Shown: positions 7,053 through 11,839 of the stretch, piece by piece
Numbering within the stretch: position 1 is the first letter of the stretch
Layout: each line of letters opens with the position of its first letter
Assembly (NCBI GenBank): GCA_013694645.1
Contig: JACDBZ010000195.1
Location: 1-11,839 of the forward strand
DNA from: Chloroflexota bacterium
GTDB taxonomy: Bacteria > Chloroflexota > Limnocylindria > QHBO01
DNA length: 11,839 nt
Reading direction: 5' to 3'
Made by a program: the position numbers and the translations under genes
Notes under the pieces: generated by a model
Database searches by the model: none
What the model saw: the letters and a program-made list of their open reading frames with translations, nothing else
What the model was told of the DNA's origin: nothing

Positions 7053-7846
7053 ACAACGATGTTAGCGCCGTGGTCGAGGTCCACGAGCTGAACAAGACAT
7101 TCGGGAATGCCGGTTCCGAGACCGTGGCACTCTCCGGTATCAACCTCAGCATCCGGCCGGGCGAGCTCGTGAGCCTCATCGGCCCATCCGGCTGTGGGAA
7201 GAGCACGCTGCTGCGGGTCATCGGCGACCTGACGCGTCCCACGAGTGGCACGATCGAGGTCAACGGCAAGTCAGCCACCCGTGCCAGGACCGACCGCGAC
7301 TACGGCATGGTCTTCCAGGCGCCGGTCCTGTTCGACTGGCGGACGATCGAAGCCAATGTCGGCCTTCCTCTCGAGATCATCGATATGCCGAAGGCGCGAC
7401 GAGCCCAGCGCATTGCCGACATGCTGGCGCTCGTCGAGCTCAGCGACTTTGCGCGCCACCACCCCTGGCAGCTGTCGGGCGGCATGCAGCAGCGAGCCGC
7501 CATCGCCCGCGCACTGGCCTTCGAGCCGCGCCTGCTGCTGATGGATGAACCATTTGGGGCCCTCGACGAGATGACCCGCGAGCGCATGAACACCGAGCTG
7601 CTACGCATCTGGGAGCAGACCGGCACCACCATCGTGTTCGTCACCCACTCGATCCCGGAGGCGGTCTTCCTGTCCTCTCGCGTCGTCGTCATGAGCGCCC
7701 GGCCGGGACGCATCACGAAGATCATCGAGGTCGACCTGCCGCGCCCACGCTCGGACGAGACCCGGACGTTGGACGGCTACTTCGAGCTGATCACCGAGGT
7801 TCGTGAGGGCCTGAAGTCGGGCCACGTCGCCGGGACGACGTCGTGA
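7049..7846 (+). CDS. ABC transporter ATP-binding protein (NrtD/TauB/SsuB-type)
   Basis: This is a 265-residue cytoplasmic ATPase energising the importer. All nucleotide-binding motifs are intact: Walker A GPSGCGKST at 45-53, Q-loop Gln90 in MVFQAP, signature LSGGMQQR at 142-149, Walker B LLLMDEP at 162-168, D-loop ALD at 171-173 and switch His200 in FVTHS. The SIPEAVFLSSRVVVMSARPGR region is typical of the nitrate/taurine/sulfonate/pyrimidine importer subfamily. The GTG at 7049 is chosen because it overlaps the permease stop (GTGA) and gives the normal family length. The frame is open upstream to 6944, but that stretch is Arg/His-rich and lies inside the permease gene. It is the only ATPase in the operon, so it presumably works as a homodimer beneath two different permeases. 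Confidence 0.95.
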   Translation: MNNDVSAVVEVHELNKTFGNAGSETVALSGINLSIRPGELVSLIGPSGCGKSTLLRVIGDLTRPTSGTIEVNGKSATRARTDRDYGMVFQAPVLFDWRTIEANVGLPLEIIDMPKARRAQRIADMLALVELSDFARHHPWQLSGGMQQRAAIARALAFEPRLLLMDEPFGALDEMTRERMNTELLRIWEQTGTTIVFVTHSIPEAVFLSSRVVVMSARPGRITKIIEVDLPRPRSDETRTLDGYFELITEVREGLKSGHVAGTTS

Positions 7847-7859
7847 CGAAGGTGCCGCG

Positions 7860-8633
7860 GTGACCAGGCATGTCCGCTATTACCTCCCGGCCATTGCGGT
7901 ATTCATCGGCGGCATCCTGCTGTGGGAGGTGGCCGTGCGCGCGCTCCACATTCAACGTTTCCTGCTTCCCCCGCCATCGGACATCGCGACTGCGCTGATC
8001 ACGAACCGGGACCTGTTGCTCCAGGCCGGCGCCACGACCCTGCTGGAGGCGGTCGGAGGCTTTGCCATCGGCCTCACCGGTGGCCTGGCGGTGGCGTTCG
8101 CGACGGCACGCTTCGCGCTCGCTCGCGGTGCGTTGATGCCATTCGCCATCGCTGCCAACGCGATCCCGATCATTGCCTTCGCGCCGATCATGAACGCCTG
8201 GTTCGGCGTCACCAGCCCGGTCAGCAAGATGATGATCGTGGCCATGCTGGTCTTCTTCCCGGTCATGATCAACACGGTCCGCGGACTGACGAGCGCCGAT
8301 GCGGCGAGCCTCGAGCTGATGCGCAGCTACGCAGCATCGGAACGCGAAATCCTCACCCGCGTCCGCATCCCGAGCGCACTCCCCTACTTCTTCACCGCCA
8401 TCAAGGTCGCCGCCACGCTCAGCCTCATCGGTGCCATCGTGGGCGAGTATTTCGGTGGCGCAACGGTTGCGTTGGGGCGCATCATCGTCGAGAGTGCATC
8501 ATTCCTGCGCTTCGCCCAGGCGTGGAGCGCCATCATCGTCGCCGCCGCGCTCGGCATCGGCTTCTATCTCATCATCATTGGCATCGAGCGGATTGCGATG
8601 CCGTGGCACGCCTCAATGCGAGGGCGGACCTGA
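7860..8633 (+). CDS. ABC transporter permease, second of two (BPD_transp_1)
   Basis: This is a 257-residue inner-membrane permease of the same class as the first one in the operon, at the usual compact length. A hydrophobic helix at about 8-27 leads into FLLPPPSDIATAL at 35-46, a conserved start of the family's first periplasmic segment. Core helices follow, then the EAA loop at about 152-181 (ELMRSYAASEREILTRVRIPS), and final helices at about 183-199 and 222-243. The GTG start at 7860 is supported by GAAGG at 7848-7852, seven bases upstream and just after the ATPase stop. It is clearly diverged from the first permease outside the core, so this is an old duplication and not a recent copy. Confidence 0.93.
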   Translation: MTRHVRYYLPAIAVFIGGILLWEVAVRALHIQRFLLPPPSDIATALITNRDLLLQAGATTLLEAVGGFAIGLTGGLAVAFATARFALARGALMPFAIAANAIPIIAFAPIMNAWFGVTSPVSKMMIVAMLVFFPVMINTVRGLTSADAASLELMRSYAASEREILTRVRIPSALPYFFTAIKVAATLSLIGAIVGEYFGGATVALGRIIVESASFLRFAQAWSAIIVAAALGIGFYLIIIGIERIAMPWHASMRGRT

Positions 8634-8703
8634 CTGAGACCCGCGTCGCCAACCCAGCGCGTCGCGGCCCACTGAGACTCGGTTAACAAGGAGGACGGAG
8701 GGC
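8634..8703 (+). other. Spacer before the binding-protein gene, with short direct repeats
   Basis: This 70-base gap is the longest inside the operon. It contains ACTGAGAC twice (8633-8640 and 8671-8678, the first overlapping the permease stop) and GCGTCGC twice (8643-8649 and 8659-8665). No convincing hairpin or promoter was found. Operons of this kind often need extra binding protein, so separate RNA processing or initiation here is conceivable, but nothing seen proves it. Confidence 0.3.
8688..8694 (+). promoter_or_regulatory. Strong ribosome binding site of the binding-protein gene
   Basis: AAGGAGG is a near-perfect Shine-Dalgarno sequence 9 bases before the ATG at 8704. It is by far the strongest in the window, fitting a binding protein made in excess over its permeases. 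A second GGAGGG at 8697-8702 is too close to the start to serve. Confidence 0.75.
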
Positions 8704-9918
8704 ATGAAGCATTCCTGGCGCATCTTCACCATTCTCATGGTCGTCGGACTGGTGCTAACGGCATGCGGAACAGGCGGCAGTGGCGACGCGACCCCGACCG
8801 CGGAGGCTTCCGAGCCAGCGGCGTCCGAACCCGCCGGCTCCGAGCCAGCGGCTTCCGAACCAACCGCCACCAGTGATTGCGGCGATGAGGCCCTGAGCGG
8901 TCCGGTTGCGGTCGACTTCCAGCTGCAGTGGGTTCCGCAGGCACAGTTCGCCGGCTACTTCGCGGCGAAGGATCTCGGACTGTACGAGGAGGCTGGACTC
9001 GACGTCACGTTCCTCGACGGCGGTCCGGACATCGCCCCACAGCAGGTTGTCGCAGATCCAAACGGCCCCGAGTTCGGTGAGGGCTGGGTTCCCAAGGTCC
9101 TGGTGGCTCGCGAAGAGGGCGCGGATCTGGTGAACATCGCGCAGGTGTTCCAACGCTCCGGAGCCGTGGAGGTCAGCTTCGCCGATAGCGGGATCGAGTC
9201 GCCAGAGGACTGGGCGGGCAAGAAGGTTGGGGCCTGGGGCTTCGGCAATGAGTTCGAGGTGGTGGCCGCCGCTCGGCAGGCGGGACTGGAGCCCGGCACC
9301 GATTTCGAGCAGGTCACGCAGAACTTCGACATGGTGGCGTTCCTGAACGGCGAGCTCGATGCCGCCGAGGCGATGACGTACAACGAGCTGGCCCAGGTGC
9401 TCGAGACCGAGAACCCGGACACCGGCGAGCTGTACCAGCTCGAGGATCTCAACATCATCGACTTCAACGAGGTCGGTGCGGCCATGCTCCAGGACCACAT
9501 CATGGCCCGTGAATCCTGGCTGGCGGACGAGACAAACGGCGTCTCCAACGAGCAGATCGCCGTCTGCTTCCTGCGCGCCTCCTTCGAGGGCTGGGTGCAT
9601 TGCCGCGACAACCCCGACGAGTGCGTCGAGATCGTTCTCGACCAGGGCACGATCCTCGGTGAGGGTCATCAGCACTGGATGATGAATGAGATCAATGCGC
9701 TGATCTGGCCGTCACCCGATGGGATCGGCATCCTGGATGCGGAGCTCCGGGACCAAACGGTCCAGATCAGCCTGGACACTGAGATTCTCACCGCGCAGCC
9801 AGCAGGTGACGCGTTCCGGACAGACCTGGCGCAGGCTGCGCTGGACGGAATCGATGGCGACACGACAGGCGACGACTTCGAGAAGGCAGAAGTCGAGGTG
9901 ACGCCAGGCGGCGAGTAA
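8704..9918 (+). CDS. ABC transporter substrate-binding lipoprotein, NMT1/THI5-like
   Basis: This is a 404-residue extracytoplasmic receptor that captures the substrate for the importer. The N-terminus is a lipoprotein signal peptide: Lys2, a hydrophobic stretch at about 7-19, and lipobox LTAC with lipidated Cys21. A disordered Ser/Glu/Pro/Ala/Thr linker (22-57) holds the domain off the membrane. The mature fold opens with FQLQWVPQAQFAGYFAAKD at 72-90 and LDGGPDI at 104-110, classic for the NMT1/THI5 family, whose members bind thiamine pyrimidine precursors, riboflavin or related ring compounds. Later blocks include FGEGWVPKVL, VGAWGFGNEFE, AEAMTYNEL and a Cys-bearing segment (VCFLRASFEGWVHC, then DECVEIVL). 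No exact ligand can be read. Pyrimidine uptake is favoured because an aminotransferase starts the operon, with riboflavin-like uptake as the alternative. The protein is markedly acidic. A terminator-like hairpin follows 17 bases after the stop. Confidence 0.92.
   Translation: MKHSWRIFTILMVVGLVLTACGTGGSGDATPTAEASEPAASEPAGSEPAASEPTATSDCGDEALSGPVAVDFQLQWVPQAQFAGYFAAKDLGLYEEAGLDVTFLDGGPDIAPQQVVADPNGPEFGEGWVPKVLVAREEGADLVNIAQVFQRSGAVEVSFADSGIESPEDWAGKKVGAWGFGNEFEVVAAARQAGLEPGTDFEQVTQNFDMVAFLNGELDAAEAMTYNELAQVLETENPDTGELYQLEDLNIIDFNEVGAAMLQDHIMARESWLADETNGVSNEQIAVCFLRASFEGWVHCRDNPDECVEIVLDQGTILGEGHQHWMMNEINALIWPSPDGIGILDAELRDQTVQISLDTEILTAQPAGDAFRTDLAQAALDGIDGDTTGDDFEKAEVEVTPGGE
8809..8868 (+). repeat. 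Four tandem 15-base units coding SEPAA-type linker
   Basis: Four in-frame 15-base units encode SEPAA, SEPAG, SEPAA and SEPTA (residues 36-55). Codons alternate between units (GAG CCA in units 1 and 3, GAA in 2 and 4), suggesting duplication of a 30-base block. The repeat lies in the lipoprotein linker, where length changes should be tolerated. It is coding, not a CRISPR or intergenic repeat. Confidence 0.85.
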
Positions 9919-9935
9919 CCGCGAGAGCGAGCGCC

Positions 9936-9969
9936 GAGAACGAGGTTCCCGCGCGGGAGCCTCGTTCTC
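9936..9969 (+). terminator. Strong hairpin, probable transcription terminator of the ABC operon
   Basis: GAGAACGAGG (9936-9945) pairs perfectly with CCTCGTTCTC (9960-9969). The stem continues inward through a T-G wobble and four Watson-Crick pairs (9947-9950 with 9955-9958), closing on a GCGC loop: about 15 pairs. It starts 17 bases after the binding-protein stop. The downstream sequence lacks a T-run, so it may act as a non-canonical terminator, a pause site, or a 3'-end stabiliser of the transcript. Confidence 0.65.
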
Positions 9970-9979
9970 CGTTCGCGAG

Positions 9980-9997
9980 GTCACACGATCGTCACGA
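9980..9997 (+). promoter_or_regulatory. Putative OmpR/PhoP-type operator (11-base-period direct repeat)
   Basis: GTCAC occurs at 9980-9984 and 9991-9995, exactly 11 bases apart. In the phase of the mycobacterial PhoP box (TCACAGC, four bases, TCACAGC), this reads TCACACG, ATCG, TCACGAA. OmpR-class regulators typically bind such one-helical-turn direct repeats. The site covers where a -35 element would lie for the -10 at 10006, upstream of a response-regulator gene, so autoregulation is plausible. The palindrome ACGATCGT (9985-9992) overlaps it. Inference only. Confidence 0.4.
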
Positions 9998-10005
9998 ATG
10001 AGCCA

Positions 10006-10011
10006 TACGAT
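10006..10011 (+). promoter_or_regulatory. -10 element of the two-component operon, leaderless geometry
   Basis: TACGAT matches TANNNT and ends 7 bases before the ATG at 10019, so transcription should start at or next to that ATG. This is the layout of leaderless promoters common in high-GC Gram-positive bacteria and Deinococci. There is no ribosome binding site between it and the ATG, and no consensus -35. Confidence 0.5.
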
Positions 10012-10018
10012 TTCAGTC

Positions 10019-10105
10019 ATGAGTCCCCGCACGCGTTCCGTCCCGGCATTCCGGCTGCTCGGCGCACGGGACCTGTGGGCCGACCTGCCGCAGGTGCTCG
10101 GGTGA
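10019..10105 (+). CDS. Possible 28-residue leaderless small ORF coupled to the response regulator
   Basis: An ATG at 10019 opens a 28-codon frame (begins MSPRTRSVPAFRLLG, ends LPQVLG) whose TGA overlaps the response regulator GTG in a GTGA. About 24 of 28 third positions are G or C, as in neighbouring real genes. A -10 element ends 7 bases upstream, so the ATG would sit at the 5' end of the mRNA. Together these suggest that ribosomes load on the leaderless ATG, translate the short frame and reinitiate on the regulator, whose GTG lacks a clear ribosome site. The peptide is basic at its start and not obviously membrane-spanning; no family is recognised. It could be a leader serving only to couple translation, a functional small protein, or chance. 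Confidence 0.45.
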   Translation: MSPRTRSVPAFRLLGARDLWADLPQVLG

Positions 10106-10824
10106 GCCGAGCCGCAACCGTGCTGGTCGTCGACGACGACCCAAAGATCCGGGAGCTGTTGCGCCTCTACCTCGCGCGGGATGGATATCGGACGCTCGAG
10201 GCGGCAGACGGAACGACCGCCCTGGAGCTGGCGCGATCGCAGCGTTGCGACCTGGTGCTGCTCGACGTCATGCTGCCGGGGCCCAACGGTCTCGAGGTAT
10301 GCCGCCAGCTCCGCGAAGAGGGCGACACCCCGATCATGCTGCTGACGGCCCGCAGCGGCGATGCGGACAAGGTGGTCGGTCTTGACCTCGGCGCCGATGA
10401 CTATGTCGTCAAGCCATTCAGCCCACGGGAGCTGATGGCACGCGTGCGGGCCCAACTGCGCCGACGCCGGCCGCCGGAGAACGCCGATCCGTCGCTGAGG
10501 GCAGCCGACCTGCTGATCGATCCGAGCGCCATGCGCGTCGTCCGTGGGGGACGTGAGATCGCACTCACCGCATCCGAGTTTCGTCTGCTGTACGCACTCA
10601 TGGCACGTCCTGGACGGGTCTTCTCGCGCGATGAGCTGATCGGTGCCATGTACGGCGATGATGATCCCGGGGTCATCGATCGCACAATCGACGTGCACCT
10701 TGGTCGGCTGCGACACAAACTCGGCGACCGCGCGCGCGACCCACGCCTCATCGGCACCGTACGCTCCGTCGGCTACCGATTTCTGCATCCGGTCGTGCGA
10801 GTCGATTCCGAGGCAGGCGGATGA
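10102..10824 (+). CDS. OmpR/PhoB-family response regulator
   Basis: This is a 240-residue two-domain transcription factor. The receiver (6-120) has the acidic pocket Asp11/Asp12, phosphoacceptor Asp55 in LLDVMLPG, Thr82 in LLTARS and Lys104 in VVKPFSP. A short linker (121-132) leads to a winged-helix DNA-binding domain (about 133-228), with TASEFRLLYALM, GRVFSRDELI, the recognition-helix segment VIDRTIDVHLGRLRHKL and the terminal GTVRSVGYRF. All are textbook for the family. The GTG at 10102 is chosen because it gives a normal N-terminus (TVLVVDDD begins at residue 6) and overlaps the small-ORF stop; an in-frame GTG at 10075 would add nine residues without a ribosome site. Its stop overlaps the histidine kinase ATG (ATGA), so the two form a cognate pair. 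Target genes are unknown; the 11-base repeat upstream makes autoregulation plausible. Confidence 0.94.
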   Translation: MSRAATVLVVDDDPKIRELLRLYLARDGYRTLEAADGTTALELARSQRCDLVLLDVMLPGPNGLEVCRQLREEGDTPIMLLTARSGDADKVVGLDLGADDYVVKPFSPRELMARVRAQLRRRRPPENADPSLRAADLLIDPSAMRVVRGGREIALTASEFRLLYALMARPGRVFSRDELIGAMYGDDDPGVIDRTIDVHLGRLRHKLGDRARDPRLIGTVRSVGYRFLHPVVRVDSEAGG

Positions 10825-11839
10825 GCACGCTGCGGGTTCGCCTCGTCCTCGCCATGCTGGCCACATCGCTCATCGTGGCCGGCGTCATCCTCATCGCGGT
10901 GCGCTGGTACAGCACGGAGCAGATCACCTTCCTGCTCATGGAGGGAGTGGATTCCGAGGCCGAAGCGCGAGCGATGGCGGACGAATTCGTTGCGCGCGTG
11001 GCCGTGATCGGGGCGGTGGCGGGTCTGATCCTGGGCGGAGTCAGTGCCTGGTGGCTCTCGCGCCGGGTGCTGCGCCCCCTGGCTCGCCTCACCGAGGCCA
11101 CCCACCTCGTCGCGGCGGGCAACCTGGCCGCCCGCATTCCTCTGCCATCCGACCGCGAGCTGCGCGACGTTGCCCATTCGTTCAACCAGATGGCGGCCAC
11201 CCTCGAGCGGGTCGAGCAGCTCAGAACCGCATTGGTCGAGGACGTGGCGCACGAGCTGCGGACACCGCTCACCAGCCTGCGCGGCTACACGGAGGCCCTC
11301 GCCGACGGTGTCGTGGAGCCGTCGACCGAGATGTTGCGGACCGTCCACGAGGAGATCGAGCGGCTCACGCGACTGGTGGAGAGCCTCGACATGCTCGCGC
11401 GCAACGACGCGGTGACGCGGGACCTGGCTCGCGCGGAGGTCGACCTCGGGGACCTCATTCGTCGAGCCCTCGCGCTCGTGGCCCCCGAGCTTGCGCCGCG
11501 CTCGATCATCGTGCGTTTCGACGAGAGCCCGGCCCTGCCGCGACTGGATGCCGATCCCGACAGCATCGGCCAGGTCGTGAGCAATCTCGTCCAGAATGCG
11601 GCCCGCTACACCACCGATGGTGGGGACATCAGCGTTCGGCTCGAGTCCGAGGGCACCACCATCCGCTGCGCCATCGCCAACACGGGTCCCGAGATCCCGA
11701 GCGCTGAGCTTCCACTCATCTGGGAGCGGCTGCATCGCGTCGACCGCTCGCGGGCGCGCGCGACAGGCGGTGCGGGGATCGGGCTGGCCATCGTCCGCCA
11801 GATCATCGAGGCGCACGGCGGCGAGGTCGGCGCGCGCTC
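10821..11839 (+). CDS. Sensor histidine kinase (3' end cut by the window)
   Basis: The first 339 residues of a membrane-bound HisKA-type kinase are present with no stop before the edge; it probably lacks only a short tail. Order: TM1 about 8-28, an extracytoplasmic loop of only about 30 residues (29-59) rich in Glu/Asp, TM2 about 60-80, HAMP about 81-133, HisKA with phospho-His144 in EDVAHELRTPLT, then HATPase_c with the N-box at 254-263 (SNLVQNAARY). The G1-like NTGPEIP at 287-293 has Asn where Asp is classic, a variant seen in other kinases. The G2 box is GGAGIGLAIV at 316-325. It should phosphorylate the response regulator whose stop overlaps its ATG (ATGA). The tiny sensor loop argues against binding a large ligand; membrane state, cations or a partner protein are likelier cues (inference). 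Confidence 0.93.
   Translation, partial: MSTLRVRLVLAMLATSLIVAGVILIAVRWYSTEQITFLLMEGVDSEAEARAMADEFVARVAVIGAVAGLILGGVSAWWLSRRVLRPLARLTEATHLVAAGNLAARIPLPSDRELRDVAHSFNQMAATLERVEQLRTALVEDVAHELRTPLTSLRGYTEALADGVVEPSTEMLRTVHEEIERLTRLVESLDMLARNDAVTRDLARAEVDLGDLIRRALALVAPELAPRSIIVRFDESPALPRLDADPDSIGQVVSNLVQNAARYTTDGGDISVRLESEGTTIRCAIANTGPEIPSAELPLIWERLHRVDRSRARATGGAGIGLAIVRQIIEAHGGEVGAR

Noticed and set aside
8634..8680. CTGAGA motifs upstream of a THI5-like gene, suggesting a TPP riboswitch
   Set aside because: CUGAGA is one TPP-riboswitch block, but the accompanying GAACCUGA block and the rest of the thi-box are absent, and the 70-base gap is too short for a full aptamer plus expression platform.
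8809..8868. Tandem repeat considered as a CRISPR-like or intergenic repeat
   Set aside because: Units are contiguous 15-mers without spacers, in frame, and code a lipoprotein linker.
11679..11701. Asn in place of Asp in the kinase G1-like box as a sign of a dead kinase
   Set aside because: NTGPxIP-type boxes occur in many apparently active kinases of high-GC bacteria, and the H-box, N-box and G2 box are intact, so inactivity is not supported.

Overview
The window is high-GC bacterial DNA that is almost entirely coding, with G or C at most third codon positions, 4-base stop/start overlaps and several GTG starts. Its style fits a high-GC, mostly uncultured soil or freshwater lineage. A lipoprotein with a Ser-Glu-Pro-Ala-rich linker and a PhoP-type two-component pair make Chloroflexota (Limnocylindria-like) or Actinomycetota the best guesses. 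This is inference from style: no rRNA or other marker gene is present. Nothing indicates phage, insertion sequences, CRISPR or tRNA genes.

Layout. (1) Positions 1-4240, plus strand: the tail of an unidentified gene, a fused TRAP-transporter permease of the TAXI-associated type, a short-chain dehydrogenase/reductase (SDR) homologue with a degenerate catalytic tetrad, and a group II PLP-dependent decarboxylase. They are separated by -4, 7 and 10 bases and look like one operon for uptake and conversion of an organic, perhaps amino, acid. (2) 4282-4698, minus strand: a small predicted membrane protein, convergent with the decarboxylase and divergent from the next operon. (3) 4740-9969, plus strand: an operon with a class III aminotransferase followed by a complete ABC importer (permease, ATPase, second permease, NMT1/THI5-like lipoprotein). 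It starts at an extended -10 promoter and ends at a 15-pair hairpin. The importer resembles pyrimidine/thiamine-precursor/riboflavin uptake systems. An aminotransferase as first gene suggests that the imported compound, or a product such as beta-alanine, is catabolised. (4) 9970 to the end, plus strand: a promoter region with an 11-base-period GTCAC direct repeat, a possible leaderless 28-codon ORF, an OmpR/PhoP-class response regulator, and a sensor histidine kinase cut off by the window edge.

Working together: the aminotransferase-ABC operon looks like a self-contained nutrient import and catabolism unit. The adjacent two-component system has its own promoter downstream of a terminator-like hairpin, so co-regulation with the importer is possible but not shown. 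The gene families are known ones. The points most worth checking are the non-canonical SDR, the leaderless 28-codon ORF coupled to the response regulator, the putative autoregulatory site in front of it, and the two-permease importer joined to an aminotransferase.
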